A stretch of DNA of 64,000 nt from Lacibacter sp. H407 (GCF_037892605.1 NZ_JBBKTU010000001.1:434001-498000), one strand, 5' to 3'; shown: positions 25,855 to 35,549, numbered from the stretch's first letter. Notes: generated from the letters alone by a model not told the origin. Numbers and translations are program-made.

Positions 25855-26409
25855 ATGAAATATCTGCTTGTCGTGGTTCTATTCATTTCTTCATGCATTA
25901 CAGTATCAGCACAGGATAAAAAGCCGGCCGGTATCAACTATAACCCCAACGCAAAAAAAGATACCACTAAAAAAAGTATCCGATCAGCTGCTGTTGGAAA
26001 AATCGGTTCAGCCAATGTACGTATCAACTATTACTCACCGGGTGTGCGGGGCCGCATTATCTGGGGAGGTGTGGTGCCGCTGGATGAAGTATGGGTTACC
26101 GGTGCTCATGCAGCTACCAATATTCAAATTGATAAAGCATTTCGTATCGGCAACAAAACCATTCCGGCCGGCACCTATGCCATTTTCACGATTCCGTCGA
26201 AAAACGAATGGACCTTTATTCTCAACAAAAATCATGAGCAGCATTTGACTGATGATTATGATGCGAAAGATGACATCATCCGTTTTAAAGTGAAACCGAT
26301 AACATTATCAAACCCGCTGGAACGTTTACAGTATTTTATTGAAAAAGGAAAGATCATCGTTGGCTGGGACAAACTTAAAATTGAAGTACCCGTTACCGTT
26401 AGCAACTGA
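25855..26409 (+). CDS. DUF2911 domain-containing exported protein
   Basis: This protein of about 184 residues has a signal peptide (1-20, ending VSAQ). A single DUF2911 domain follows, with the segments VRINYYSPGVRGRIIWG, PLDEVWVTGAHAATN and IPAGTYAIFTIP. The family is widespread in Bacteroidota, secreted, and without known function. The start at 25855 is fixed by the signal peptide and by the promoter just upstream. It is convergent with the dehydrogenase gene with no spacer (26409/26410). Confidence 0.9.
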   Translation: MKYLLVVVLFISSCITVSAQDKKPAGINYNPNAKKDTTKKSIRSAAVGKIGSANVRINYYSPGVRGRIIWGGVVPLDEVWVTGAHAATNIQIDKAFRIGNKTIPAGTYAIFTIPSKNEWTFILNKNHEQHLTDDYDAKDDIIRFKVKPITLSNPLERLQYFIEKGKIIVGWDKLKIEVPVTVSN

Positions 26410-27333
26410 TCATTGCAGCCCCAGCTTATCGGCCAGCACTTTACTCATTTTAAAAAATGCTTCGTGTGTATAGCCGGCAATATGTGGTGTTAATATTACA
26501 TTCGGTTGCGAAGCCAGCCAGTTGAATTGCTGTTGCTCCATTTCTGTATATGTAGTGAGCTTTTCATTTTCCAATACATCCAATCCTGCTCCTGCGATCA
26601 ATCCTCTTTGTAAGGCATCGATGATGGCCGCTTTGCCATGCACTTTACCACGGGACGTATTTAAAAAGAACGGACGTTGCAGCGCTGCTTCAAAAAACGA
26701 AGTATCTGCATAATGATAGGTTTCATTGGTAAGCGGTAAATGCATACTGATCACATCACTATACCGCAACACTTGTTCAAGCGATGCTTCTTTTACCTGT
26801 TCGCCCCCAAATTCATATTGGTATTTATCATGCGCCAAAATGGTTACATCAAAGCCACGGAGTTTTTTTGCAAACGCCCGGCCGGTATGTCCAAAGCCAA
26901 TGATTCCAACTGTTTTTCCATTGAGTTCTACCCCACGATTTTCATCACGCAGCCATTTGAGTTGCTTTACTTCGTTGTAACTGCTGTTGATCTTATTCAT
27001 CAGGTTGAGCAACAGCGCCAATGCATGTTCACCCACTGCATCGCAATTGCCTTCGGGGCTGCTGAATACTTTAATATCTCTGCTTTCAGCAAATGGCACA
27101 TCGATCAGTTCCAATCCGCTGCCCAGGCGTCCGATCCAGCGCAACTCCTTGGCTTCTTCCAACAATCCACGATCAACTTTTACACGTGTTGACACAACCA
27201 AGCCTGCTGCATCATGGATCACTGCTTTCAATTCGTCGTACGTGATCGCAGGAGTATAAATCACTTCATATCCACCCTCCTGCAGTTTCTGCTGCAGGTA
27301 TTCATGACAACTGGCTGTAATAATTACTTTCAC
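26410..27333 (-). CDS. D-isomer 2-hydroxyacid dehydrogenase (SerA-like)
   Basis: About 307 residues form the two-domain NAD-dependent fold. The Rossmann motif is [13 protein letters not shown], the substrate-binding Arg lies in a LGRLGSGLE-like segment ([10 protein letters not shown]), another catalytic region reads NTSRGKVHG, and the active-site His is in LTPHIAGYT. It could be phosphoglycerate dehydrogenase or another 2-keto acid reductase; no ACT domain is present, so serine synthesis is not assured. The start is GTG 27333 ([12 protein letters not shown]); the longer TTG frame to 27381 adds a Ser-rich tail encoded by a repeat-like TGTTGAT stretch. It follows rsmA by 60 bp. Confidence 0.88.
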   Translation of the reverse strand: MKVIITASCHEYLQQKLQEGGYEVIYTPAITYDELKAVIHDAAGLVVSTRVKVDRGLLEEAKELRWIGRLGSGLELIDVPFAESRDIKVFSSPEGNCDAVGEHALALLLNLMNKINSSYNEVKQLKWLRDENRGVELNGKTVGIIGFGHTGRAFAKKLRGFDVTILAHDKYQYEFGGEQVKEASLEQVLRYSDVISMHLPLTNETYHYADTSFFEAALQRPFFLNTSRGKVHGKAAIIDALQRGLIAGAGLDVLENEKLTTYTEMEQQQFNWLASQPNVILTPHIAGYTHEAFFKMSKVLADKLGLQ

Positions 27334-27393
27334 TGTTGATTTTCTGCTGTTGATTGTTGAAGAAGATGATGCTGTATACAAAATCCGTACTGC

Positions 27394-28149
27394 TTATTGC
27401 ATTCTGAATGTAAGTTTTGCAAAATCTTCTACTGATAATTGTTCGGCCCGTTTATTAAATAACTCGTCTTTTAAAAATTCTGCATCAAACATTCCCCTCA
27501 CTCCATTCCGCAACATTTTCCGTCGTTGATTGAAGGCTGTTTTTACCAATAACTTAAACTTCTGTTCACTTTTCATTTCGGGTATAACAGCTACCGGCTT
27601 TAATTTGATAACTCCACTATTTACATTCGGTGGCGGATTAAATGCTGCCGGTTCTACATCAAACAAATATTCCACATCAAAATAAGCCTGTACCAAAACA
27701 CTCAGTATACCATACGATTTATTGCCGGGTTTAGATGCAATACGCTGGGCCACTTCTTTCTGAAACATACCTACTACACAATCCACGTGTTCTTTCCAAT
27801 CCAACACCTTAAACAAAATTTGTGACGAGATGTTGTATGGAAAATTACCGACCACCACAAAACGATCGGTGAATGGCATGGCTGTATCCAAAAAACTTTC
27901 GTGTAACAACTTCCCTTTGATCGCCGGATATGTTTGTTCGAGGTAACCGATCTTTTCAAGATCAAGTTCCACTGCTTTAAAATCAAGAGTTGGTTGTTTG
28001 AGAAAATATTTTGTAATAGCTCCCGCACCGGGACCCACTTCTACTAATCGTTTGGGTTCCTCCTGCATTACGGCATCAACAATGCGTTGACAAATGGTCT
28101 CATCTTTCAGAAAATGCTGACCTAATGATTTCTTTAACGTATACTCCAC
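27394..28149 (-). CDS. rsmA: 16S rRNA dimethyladenosine transferase RsmA (KsgA)
   Basis: This 251-residue SAM-dependent enzyme dimethylates two adjacent adenines near the 3' end of 16S rRNA during 30S assembly. The N-terminal KKSLGQHFL is the family hallmark, SAM-binding motif I is VEVGPGAGA (36-44), and the catalytic NFPY is at about 102-105. The C-terminal FNQRRKMLRN segment is also typical. The start is GTG at 28149, which places KKSLGQHFL at residue 6. It is probably co-transcribed with the downstream dehydrogenase. Confidence 0.96.
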   Translation of the reverse strand: MEYTLKKSLGQHFLKDETICQRIVDAVMQEEPKRLVEVGPGAGAITKYFLKQPTLDFKAVELDLEKIGYLEQTYPAIKGKLLHESFLDTAMPFTDRFVVVGNFPYNISSQILFKVLDWKEHVDCVVGMFQKEVAQRIASKPGNKSYGILSVLVQAYFDVEYLFDVEPAAFNPPPNVNSGVIKLKPVAVIPEMKSEQKFKLLVKTAFNQRRKMLRNGVRGMFDAEFLKDELFNKRAEQLSVEDFAKLTFRMQ

Positions 28150-28165
28150 GCTGCAAAAGTAGCAG

Positions 28166-28198
28166 AAAAAAGCCCCCCGAATTTGCGGAGGGCTTTTT
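28166..28198 (-). terminator. Intrinsic terminator of the 660-residue T9SS protein gene
   Basis: On the minus strand, AAAAAGCCCTCCG pairs with CGGGGGGCTTTTT across a short AT-rich loop, followed by a T-tract. It begins 8 bp past the stop at 28206 and ends just before rsmA, insulating the two. Confidence 0.85.
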
Positions 28199-28205
28199 AG
28201 AAATT

Positions 28206-30188
28206 TTAATGCGATACAATTATTCGTTTTTGGAATGTTTCATCACCGGTTTTAAACTGAACATTGTATTGACCGGGACTCCAATTAGCCGCTTCACGAA
28301 CTGTCCACGTATTCACTCCCGGGTTCACCAGTTGGAATGTTTGGTACACTACTGATCCGGTACTGTTTGTGATCCGTATCTCAGCAGTTTCGTTCCGGTC
28401 GGCTGTAAACGTAATTTTAAATTGATCGTTTACAGGGTTAGGAGCCACCACTAAGGCATAACTGTTGTTTTGCCGCAGGTAAAGACGCACTGAATTTGTA
28501 TAATGTACCATTCCACCCGTTCCAACATATTTCAATCTATAAAATACTTCTGTTGAACGGAGCGTGCTGATGTCATCGGGCTCAAGATAAGCACCGTTGC
28601 TACGTGGCGAAATTCGTGAACCCACACTTGTATAATTTACACCATTGGTGCTTCTTTCAATTTGAAAATAGGCAACACCTCCCTCGCTTTCACTGTTCCA
28701 GTTGATCCACGCCGTTTTGCCTTTTAACCGTGCATTAAAGCTATGCGGCTTACCACTTAATACTTCACAAAAGTTGAGCATTGTAAGTGTAATAGTATCC
28801 ATTGCATAAGCAATACCACAGCTATCCATGAGTTGTTGCGAAACAATATAAGTACCTGGCTGATCTACATTTATACGACCACCAACTGTAGGGCCAACGA
28901 TACTTCCATTCGTTGTTGTCCAATTGTAAACGGATGTTGGAATGGCATTGGTTACCCATATATCAGCGGCACCGCCAGGGCACAACATCGGGAAATCAGT
29001 ATCTAATTGTGCCATCGGCGCACGAAAGAAACTGAATGGCCCCACAAAATCTTTCAGCTCTGCGGTAAATGAGGTGGATGCTCTTGATTTTACCAATATT
29101 CTTCTGAATGGCAATCCACACACATCACCATCCCTTACCAACGGATCAAGACCAAGCTTACTGAGGTTTACGGAGAATTCCATGAACTGCCGGGCAACAT
29201 AATTATCTACTACGTTTTGGTTGCCTAATACAAGTTTAAACGGACCTGCCCATGTATTGTTGATACTTTGCAATCCGTTATAAAATGCGCCCGCCGTTTT
29301 CGGTATAATACCTGCATAGCCATAAGTTGCACTTGCACTTGCACCATCAAATGAACCTGCCCAACTGAAAGCAGTTGGTGTCATCAGCAATGCATCTTTA
29401 TGAACCCATATTCTTGCTTCAACCATACTAAGATTAGAACTGCTATACTCCGCTGTTAATATAATATCGCCGGCATTTACAATATTTCCGGCTCCATCAA
29501 ATGTCCAGGAAGTATGTCCTGCATCGGGTCCATATCCTTTAAAATTGAGGTTGGGTCTATCGTAATAAATATCTGTTTGATACATTTCGAAATCGAAATA
29601 ACGGTTACCTGTTGTGTTTTCAATTGACACACCACCGAATAACCAAAGCGAATCGTTTGTTTCAGTACCATCACCATCCCTTCTTACGTGCATGAACATA
29701 TCAAGAATTTCGTTCTTATCGGGTATGCTTTGCGAAACAGGAGTTGTCCAGGTATTTGGATTCATTCCGTTTTTATTACTGCCCGATGCAAATATGGTTG
29801 AATCATCACCGTGATGGTCCCGAATAAAAATGGCATCAATCAGCAACATCCCATTCAATACATGAAACTGAGGGTAACGCATATTCCGGAAGAAGGGATA
29901 GTTTCTTGTAGCAGGTTGCGAATTATACAATGCCAGAATACTTGCAGCACCAGTTGTGTCGATAATAAAATCACCAACCCCCAGCCCACTATAAGCATCA
30001 TTCTTAAACCAGTCATCGCTACCAATGGTGATAAAACCAGAAGTTCCAGCTCCGTTAAGATAGTAGTTGGCTCTCAAATCGGCCTCAACACCAAACCTTG
30101 CTTTGATTTGATGCGTTGTAATTTGAGCAGTGAGTGTTTGGTCAGTTAGTGCAACGAAAAGAAACAGACTGAGTAAAAGTTGTTTCAT
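28206..30188 (-). CDS. Large secreted protein with T9SS type A sorting domain
   Basis: The 660-residue protein has a signal peptide (1-21, ending LTAQ). A long domain of unknown function (about 22-370) is rich in Asn, Gly and Asp, and a Pro/Cys-bearing Ig-like segment (about 380-480) follows. The C-terminal 75 residues have the Por secretion pattern: VVAPNPVNDQFKITF, an EIRITNSTGSVV strand, and a final FQKRIIVSH. That tail directs export through the type IX system and attachment at the cell surface. The function of the surface part is unknown. A small exported protein is encoded just upstream, separated by a hairpin. Confidence 0.88.
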   Translation of the reverse strand: MKQLLLSLFLFVALTDQTLTAQITTHQIKARFGVEADLRANYYLNGAGTSGFITIGSDDWFKNDAYSGLGVGDFIIDTTGAASILALYNSQPATRNYPFFRNMRYPQFHVLNGMLLIDAIFIRDHHGDDSTIFASGSNKNGMNPNTWTTPVSQSIPDKNEILDMFMHVRRDGDGTETNDSLWLFGGVSIENTTGNRYFDFEMYQTDIYYDRPNLNFKGYGPDAGHTSWTFDGAGNIVNAGDIILTAEYSSSNLSMVEARIWVHKDALLMTPTAFSWAGSFDGASASATYGYAGIIPKTAGAFYNGLQSINNTWAGPFKLVLGNQNVVDNYVARQFMEFSVNLSKLGLDPLVRDGDVCGLPFRRILVKSRASTSFTAELKDFVGPFSFFRAPMAQLDTDFPMLCPGGAADIWVTNAIPTSVYNWTTTNGSIVGPTVGGRINVDQPGTYIVSQQLMDSCGIAYAMDTITLTMLNFCEVLSGKPHSFNARLKGKTAWINWNSESEGGVAYFQIERSTNGVNYTSVGSRISPRSNGAYLEPDDISTLRSTEVFYRLKYVGTGGMVHYTNSVRLYLRQNNSYALVVAPNPVNDQFKITFTADRNETAEIRITNSTGSVVYQTFQLVNPGVNTWTVREAANWSPGQYNVQFKTGDETFQKRIIVSH

Positions 30189-30211
30189 AGTAACGGATTT
30201 AAATTAGGGAA

Positions 30212-30245
30212 GAAAGGCTGTACACTGTAACCTGTACAGCCTTTC
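30212..30245 (-). terminator. Hairpin between small exported protein gene and T9SS gene
   Basis: A perfect 13-bp stem (GAAAGGCTGTACA / TGTACAGCCTTTC) with an 8-base loop begins 8 bp past the stop of the upstream gene. TTCCCTAATTT follows on the minus strand, a modest U-tract. Confidence 0.7.
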
Positions 30246-30252
30246 AAAAAAG

Positions 30253-30660
30253 TTAACCTCTTTTGCTAACAATACGAATCATCTCTACAGGAGAATTAAC
30301 GGTAGTGCCATCAGCCATACGGGCCACAACACGGTAGTAAAGGGAGCCGGGAAATGCGCCCGTATCTCTGTACTTGTAAGTTGGGTTTCCTGCTGTGCAG
30401 CCTACCTCATCAATTTCAAAAAACATTACGCCGTCGAACGAACGTTCAACGCTGAAACAAACTACTGATGACGGATCTTCAATAGCCCAGTTCAGTGCCA
30501 CATCGGCCGCCTGACGGTGAATGCGGAAATAACCGAAACCCTGCGGAGCTGCGGCAGTTGCTTTTTCAATTGCAAATGGTTGCTTGGAAACCAGACCATC
30601 GTGGGCCTGTACTGAGTTGAACGACAGCGCAAGCGCTGCCACAATAATCATTGTTTTCAT
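30253..30660 (-). CDS. Small exported protein of unknown function
   Basis: This 135-residue protein has a signal peptide (1-19, ending VQA). It then has one beta-sandwich-like domain with segments WAIEDPSSVVCFSVERSFDG and LYYRVVARMADG. That is the pattern of a fibronectin III-like or T9SS-associated module, like the VNYTSVGSR region preceding the sorting domain in T9SS proteins, but it lacks a sorting tail. I start at ATG 30660, directly before the signal peptide. It lies upstream of a T9SS cargo gene and may be functionally linked. Confidence 0.7.
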   Translation of the reverse strand: MKTMIIVAALALSFNSVQAHDGLVSKQPFAIEKATAAAPQGFGYFRIHRQAADVALNWAIEDPSSVVCFSVERSFDGVMFFEIDEVGCTAGNPTYKYRDTGAFPGSLYYRVVARMADGTTVNSPVEMIRIVSKRG

Positions 30661-30842
30661 GGGGATTACGATTTTAGCACAAATTAGAGTCTCTGCATCC
30701 GAAAACCTAAGATTTGTCAATGAATTTCCACTTATCAATCCACCTTTTTTCCCTTCGTTTTTACCGTAAATTCTGCACATTTCTACGAACCGTAATTTTC
30801 ACTTCGTGAAAATTGATTGATTCCCATCCGTTTAGCTGATAC

Positions 30843-30871
30843 TTGCGAACGGAAGCAATCCTTTACATTTG
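30843..30871 (+). promoter_or_regulatory. Promoter of pdxA
   Basis: TTG (30843-30845), 18-bp spacer, TACATTTG (30864-30871), a full match to the Bacteroidota consensus. ATG follows 18 bp after the -7 element, so the leader is about ten bases. Confidence 0.65.
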
Positions 30872-30889
30872 TAGGAATAACATTGAACC

Positions 30890-31993
30890 ATGATGACTTC
30901 TGAACAAAAACCGGTGATCGGCTTCAGCTGTGGCGACCTGAATGGCATTGGTCTTGAATTGATAATCAAAACACTAAGCGATACCCGGCTGTCTGAAATA
31001 TGCACACCCGTTGTATTCGCCTCAAACAAAGCGATCAATTTTTATAAAAAGTCGGTGACTGATGGAAATTTCTCTTATCAGGCAATAAGGGATTTCCAGC
31101 GTCTGAGTCCAAAAACGGTGAATGTGTATAGTTGCTGGGAAGAGGAAGTGAGTATACAACCAGGGCAACTGACCGATATTGGCGGCACTTATGCCATTAA
31201 ATCGCTAAACGAAGCGGTAAAAGCGTTGAGAGAAAAGCAGATCGATGCGTTGGTAACAGCACCTATTCACAAAAAAAATGTTCAATCGGAAGAATTTCCA
31301 TACACGGGCCATACGCCTTACCTGAAGGCAGCATTTGAAGCAAAGGATGTGGTGATGTTTATGGTAGCTGATAATATTCGTGTGGCATTGGTTACAGAAC
31401 ATGTACCTGTTGCAGAAGTGGCACAACACATTACACGTGAGAGCATTGTTAGCAAATTGAAATTGGTGAATCAATCGCTCAAAAAAGATTTTGGAATTGA
31501 TAAGCCAAAAATTGCGGTGCTGGGATTAAATCCACATGCAGGTGATGAAGGATTGATCGGCAAAGAAGAAGAAGAAATTATTAAACCGGCCATCAAAGAA
31601 GCAAAACAGAATGATGTGTTTTGTTTTGGACCTTACAGTTCTGATGCATTTTTTGCAAGAGGGCAGTATGAAAAATTTGATGCGGTGCTGGCAATGTACC
31701 ACGATCAGGGTTTGATCCCGTTCAAATCACTGGCTATTGGTGAAGGTGTAAATTATACAGCAGGTCTGGATGGCATCCGCACAAGTCCCGATCATGGAAC
31801 TGCATTTGATATTGCCGGAAAAGGCAAGGCTGATGAATCATCGTTCCGTGCAGCATTATTTACAGCCATTGATATTTTCCGTAGCAGAAAAGGCTATGCC
31901 GATGCAAGAAGTAATCCATTGCGGAAAATTAGTGCATCGATGTTTGCAAGAGTGGTGGACGAAAAAATTGAAGAAGAACAAAGTAACCGGTAA
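30890..31993 (+). CDS. pdxA: 4-hydroxythreonine-4-phosphate dehydrogenase PdxA
   Basis: This 367-residue enzyme oxidises 4-phosphohydroxy-L-threonine in the DXP-dependent pyridoxal phosphate pathway; dxs in this same window makes the other precursor. Family segments are PVIGFSCGDLNGIGLE at the N-terminus, LVTAPIHKKN, the metal-binding GHTPYL, LNPHAGDEGLIGKEE, and MYHDQGLIPFK with the late metal His. Length is a little above the E. coli protein. Two adjacent ATGs (30890, 30893) are possible. It is monocistronic and convergent with the LolA-like gene. Confidence 0.96.
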   Translation: MMTSEQKPVIGFSCGDLNGIGLELIIKTLSDTRLSEICTPVVFASNKAINFYKKSVTDGNFSYQAIRDFQRLSPKTVNVYSCWEEEVSIQPGQLTDIGGTYAIKSLNEAVKALREKQIDALVTAPIHKKNVQSEEFPYTGHTPYLKAAFEAKDVVMFMVADNIRVALVTEHVPVAEVAQHITRESIVSKLKLVNQSLKKDFGIDKPKIAVLGLNPHAGDEGLIGKEEEEIIKPAIKEAKQNDVFCFGPYSSDAFFARGQYEKFDAVLAMYHDQGLIPFKSLAIGEGVNYTAGLDGIRTSPDHGTAFDIAGKGKADESSFRAALFTAIDIFRSRKGYADARSNPLRKISASMFARVVDEKIEEEQSNR

Positions 31994-32004
31994 GCAGCTG
32001 CAGC

Positions 32005-32718
32005 TTATTTCAACATCGCATCGGTAACACCTTTGTTGATGACGTACGAGCTATAGCTGATCTCTACTCTGCCCTTTTTATTTTTTGGCAGCTCAGGTTT
32101 TTTTGTTCCATCATCGTATTCTAATGTAATTCCTTTTGGAAGTTTATAGTCTTTGGTGTTGAAGGAAAAGATCACTTTGTCGGGCAAACCCCATTCTGCA
32201 TATTTCCCAAACTGCATTTCCATATCGTACGTACCGTTATCTTTTGTAGTAGTACTTGCCTTACGTATCAGGAAATTCTTTTCGTCGATATACATCGTAG
32301 TTAATACTACATCACTGCTTTCACTCAACGGAAGTAATTTAATGATGCGTAAAGGAATTCCTGCAATGGTTGTTTGACCGGCATCGATCGCTGTATAGTC
32401 TTCCGTAAGCAACAGCGAACTTACATTTACACTTACTCCGCCTTTTGGTAATAATGAAATTCCACCATCCCGTTTAATAGCAAAACGGTTTGGTTTTTTA
32501 AAGTACGATTTGATATTGGCAATGGGCGCTTTAATGAACACCACATCGGTTTTCATTTTTCCGGTGGCGATATAATCATTCACCCTATCCATTTTTGCTT
32601 TTACTTTCTTCAGTAATTCTTCGGCCGGTTGTGCCGTTGCTGATGAGGCATGAAATAAGAGACATGAAGTAAGAACGATCTTACAACACAACAACACCCA
32701 AGTGAATTTCTGATTCAT
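32005..32718 (-). CDS. LolA-like outer-membrane lipoprotein carrier/sorting protein
   Basis: About 237 residues start with a signal peptide (MNQKFTWVLL onward, ending TAQ). One beta-rich domain resembles the LolA/LppX fold: an early VKAKMDRVNDYIATGKM helix, then an unclosed beta-sheet with YFKKPNRFAIKR and LIRKASTTTKDNG. Such proteins carry lipoproteins or lipids across the periplasm. ATG 32739 would add seven residues; I prefer 32718. It follows the ABC permease by 48 bp and probably belongs to that operon. Confidence 0.78.
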   Translation of the reverse strand: MNQKFTWVLLCCKIVLTSCLLFHASSATAQPAEELLKKVKAKMDRVNDYIATGKMKTDVVFIKAPIANIKSYFKKPNRFAIKRDGGISLLPKGGVSVNVSSLLLTEDYTAIDAGQTTIAGIPLRIIKLLPLSESSDVVLTTMYIDEKNFLIRKASTTTKDNGTYDMEMQFGKYAEWGLPDKVIFSFNTKDYKLPKGITLEYDDGTKKPELPKNKKGRVEISYSSYVINKGVTDAMLK

Positions 32719-32766
32719 ATTTATTGCAACTTTAGCCATTACATTTTCACTTTAAAAACTATATAT

Positions 32767-33642
32767 CTAACTCAACACATCTTTCCTTTTAAAGATAAAG
32801 ATCGATGCACCTACCAGTAAAACAATGTGCAGCAACAACACTCCTGCGCTACGCAGCACCGCCGGTAAATTGCGAATGGTGCCCGGGATCGATTCTCCAT
32901 CTGCATTCAGCTTCATTTCAAAAAATCCTTTCCATGCGATCATATGCGAGGTAAAGAAAAAATCTTTTACACTTTGAAACAACGGAATATCCAATGTTGT
33001 AAGAATGGTGAATACAATGATTACACTCATGGTGGCAACAATGGGGCCAAGCGAGTTTTCTGCAAAAATGGAGAAGAAAAATCCGACTGCAGAAACTGTG
33101 ATGAGTGCTATTGCCGCAAAGCCAAATGCAAGTAAATACCGCCAGAAAATATCATCTCCATTCAGGATAATGATCTCATAGCTTTTTGCATTCATCAATC
33201 CATCTGTACCAAATATGAGCATCGAAACAAACAGACCAAGTATTGCGATCCAGATGAGCAGAATAACAGCATAGATGGCCGAGGCAAAAAACTTACTCAA
33301 CAATAATTTGGTGCGGCTTACCGGTTTGGTAATGAGTAATCGTAAGGTACCCATGTTAGCTTCGCCTGCAATCATATCCGCACTTACCAATGCAACAAGT
33401 AACGGCACGTGTATCAACAACGTTTGTAAAATAACAAAGCAAACAAAATAACCGTTGAGCGGATTTCCAATAACATCAAAATTATCTTTCACATCTTTTA
33501 ACACAAAGTCCATATACTTGGCACCATCTGCATAAATGGCAACCTGTATTAATACCACGATCGCTAACACCGCAATAAATGCGATATAAGTTCGTGGTCG
33601 CTTGAACACTTTGAACAACTCAATTTTTAAAAGGCTCCACAT
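32767..33642 (-). CDS. ABC-2 type transporter permease
   Basis: This 291-residue protein has about six membrane helices. It opens with a cytoplasmic LLKIELFKVFKRPRTYIAF segment usual in ABC-2 permeases and has a central NMGTLRLLITKPVSRTKLLLSKF stretch at the coupling region. It forms the membrane half of an exporter with the ATPase encoded upstream, overlapping it by 23 bp. The substrate is unknown; peptides, lipids or drugs are all possible. Confidence 0.9.
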   Translation of the reverse strand: MWSLLKIELFKVFKRPRTYIAFIAVLAIVVLIQVAIYADGAKYMDFVLKDVKDNFDVIGNPLNGYFVCFVILQTLLIHVPLLVALVSADMIAGEANMGTLRLLITKPVSRTKLLLSKFFASAIYAVILLIWIAILGLFVSMLIFGTDGLMNAKSYEIIILNGDDIFWRYLLAFGFAAIALITVSAVGFFFSIFAENSLGPIVATMSVIIVFTILTTLDIPLFQSVKDFFFTSHMIAWKGFFEMKLNADGESIPGTIRNLPAVLRSAGVLLLHIVLLVGASIFIFKRKDVLS

Positions 33643-34555
33643 GTTGATTGGCTGTTGTGATCTTTAAAAAATAATCTTCCAACGTATGTCGTGCAGTTAC
33701 ACCCAACACTTCCACCCCTCTTTCTACCAGAAAACGTGTTAATGCAGGTACTTCTTCTTTACACAACTTCAACTCAATACCGGACGCATCTGTTCCTAAA
33801 AATTTATTAACGTACGGACTTGTTTTGATCAATTGTTCACAGGCATTTTTATCACCCGTTTCTACATACACCACCGTATCATCGGGGTGAAATAATTCCT
33901 TCACTGTTCCTTCCACTAATTTTTTTCCTTTGTCAATGATGAGCATGCGATTGGCAATCTGTTCTATTTCACTCAGCAAATGAGAAGACACCAATACCGT
34001 CTTCTGCATTTTTTCACTCAACAAAAGTATCAGGTTACGGATATCAGCGATCCCTTGCGGATCTAGTCCATTTGTTGGCTCATCCAAAATGATCAATTGG
34101 GGATCGTGTACCAGTGCAACGGCAATGCCTAACCGCTGTTTCATTCCTTGCGAAAAGGTGCGCACTTTACTATGCGCCCGTTGTGCAAGACCAACCAGTT
34201 CCAGTTGATCCATCAACTGTTGCCTGCTGCGTTTTACACTGCTCATTTTTGCAAACAATTGCAGCGTTTCAAATGCAGTTAAATATTTGTAGAGATCAGG
34301 ACGCTCAATAACAGCACCGGTGTTACTTAAAATTTCTTTTCGGTGTTTGTTCAGGTTATATCCAAAAACTTCGATCTCTCCTTCGGTTGGAGTAATAAGT
34401 GTAAGCAACATGCGGATAGTGGTAGATTTTCCGGCGCCATTCTGCCCTAAAAAACCATACACATCGCCTTTCCTTACTGTAAACGAGAGATCGCTGACGG
34501 CTGTTACTTCTTTAAAAACTTTACTGAGATGGGTAACCTGAATGATCGTTTCCAT
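33620..34555 (-). CDS. ABC transporter ATP-binding protein
   Basis: This 311-residue ATPase has Walker A GQNGAGKST (about 38-46), signature FSQGMKQR (in place of LSGGQ), Walker B LIILDEPTNG, and a switch His in VLVSSHLLSE. A C-terminal extension of about 90 residues after the core is usual for the gliding/drug-export type (CcmA/NatA-like). It pairs with the overlapping ABC-2 permease gene. A winged-helix regulator is encoded 57 bp upstream on the same strand. Confidence 0.94.
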   Translation of the reverse strand: METIIQVTHLSKVFKEVTAVSDLSFTVRKGDVYGFLGQNGAGKSTTIRMLLTLITPTEGEIEVFGYNLNKHRKEILSNTGAVIERPDLYKYLTAFETLQLFAKMSSVKRSRQQLMDQLELVGLAQRAHSKVRTFSQGMKQRLGIAVALVHDPQLIILDEPTNGLDPQGIADIRNLILLLSEKMQKTVLVSSHLLSEIEQIANRMLIIDKGKKLVEGTVKELFHPDDTVVYVETGDKNACEQLIKTSPYVNKFLGTDASGIELKLCKEEVPALTRFLVERGVEVLGVTARHTLEDYFLKITTANQHVEPFKN

Positions 34556-34612
34556 AATCGTTGCTGCTTCAATAACACCGAAGTAAAGATAAGGTTTGCA
34601 GCAAAGGGAAAC

Positions 34613-34897
34613 TTATTTGGGAAGATAAGTTTGCAAGGCTTTCACATACGCTTCAAAAGCTGTAATACCCTGCGGGGTGATCTTACAAATGGTTTGTGGA
34701 TAGTTATCTTTAAACTGTTTGATCACATCTACATAACCTGCTTCTTTGAGTTTGCTGATCTGCACACTGAGGTTGCCTGCTGTTGAACCTGTTTTTTCAC
34801 GGATAAAGGTAAACTCAGCTTCCTTTACACCAATGAGCAGACTCATTACGGCCAGGCGTAACTGCGAATGTAATATGGGATCCAGTTCTTTAAACAT
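34613..34897 (-). CDS. Winged-helix transcriptional regulator (HTH_34 type)
   Basis: This 94-residue protein consists almost wholly of a winged helix: LDPILHSQLRLAVMSLL (helix 1), FTFIREKTGSTAGNLSVQISKL (HTH with recognition helix), then a wing with YPQTICKITPQG. I start at ATG 34897; the longer frame to 34939 adds a Cys/Asn-rich piece lying inside the upstream gene. It overlaps the 3' end of the membrane protein gene by 8 bp and precedes the ABC ATPase gene by 57 bp, so it probably senses something and controls this operon. Confidence 0.85.
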   Translation of the reverse strand: MFKELDPILHSQLRLAVMSLLIGVKEAEFTFIREKTGSTAGNLSVQISKLKEAGYVDVIKQFKDNYPQTICKITPQGITAFEAYVKALQTYLPK

Positions 34898-35549
34898 GTT
34901 GTTCCTTTCTGCTTTGCAGGTATTTGTTACGCAACACAATTCCTGGAATTAACCAGGCAAATGAAGCAGAAGCTGCCATGAGCAGAAAATCAAATTTTGC
35001 GATAGTGAATGCACTGATAATGGCTGCGACCCAACAAAAAATCCCACCAAACACCATCAATTTAAATTTACGGGTAGCGCCTGTTACAATGGTTGGATAA
35101 CCGTATACAAACATGAGGTATCCCGAGCCGTAAGTCCAGAAATTCGGAATATCTGTTTTGCCGGACAAAACGCCGTAATCACGTAACAATGGATTCAGAT
35201 CATTCGCAGCAATATTGTTGAGAATATTTACAACAAAAATTCCTATGCCAAAACAAAGCCACACATAACCCATCATATCATGATCCCAACCTTTTGCTTT
35301 CCGCTCGTTCCGTTCTCTGATCGATATAAATATTTGCGGAACAATCGCCAATAATGCCAATAACCAAATATCAAATGGCAAACTCCAACCAAAATGAATA
35401 ATACCTACTTGTACCAAACTGCACACAGTTATAACAGCACCCCATAAAATGGGACCAATGCCTGTGTCCACAAAATCGTTTTTTGCCCGGCTGATCATTT
35501 GTTGAATGATCAGCAAACTTTCCTGCTCCGTCAATTGCTTTTCCTGCAT
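34890..35549 (-). CDS. Multi-spanning membrane protein, paralogue 1
   Basis: This 219-residue protein has a cytoplasmic N-terminal helix (LTEQESLLIIQQMISRAKNDF) and about five or six membrane helices. It is clearly related to the next gene upstream (shared pattern: QxMI(S/N)(R/K)A(K/Q)N, a GP-x-LWG/YLLWG start to helix 1, matching helix spacing, and IVPGYLLR/LIPGIVLRNK at the end). Its ATG shares one base with the stop of that gene. Function unknown; the link to a winged-helix regulator and ABC exporter suggests a membrane sensor or accessory role. Confidence 0.75.
   Translation of the reverse strand: MQEKQLTEQESLLIIQQMISRAKNDFVDTGIGPILWGAVITVCSLVQVGIIHFGWSLPFDIWLLALLAIVPQIFISIRERNERKAKGWDHDMMGYVWLCFGIGIFVVNILNNIAANDLNPLLRDYGVLSGKTDIPNFWTYGSGYLMFVYGYPTIVTGATRKFKLMVFGGIFCWVAAIISAFTIAKFDFLLMAASASFAWLIPGIVLRNKYLQSRKEQHV

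Noticed and set aside
26740-27192. 150-codon frame antisense to the 2-hydroxyacid dehydrogenase
   Set aside because: It lies entirely inside a recognised enzyme on the other strand, with no motif of its own.
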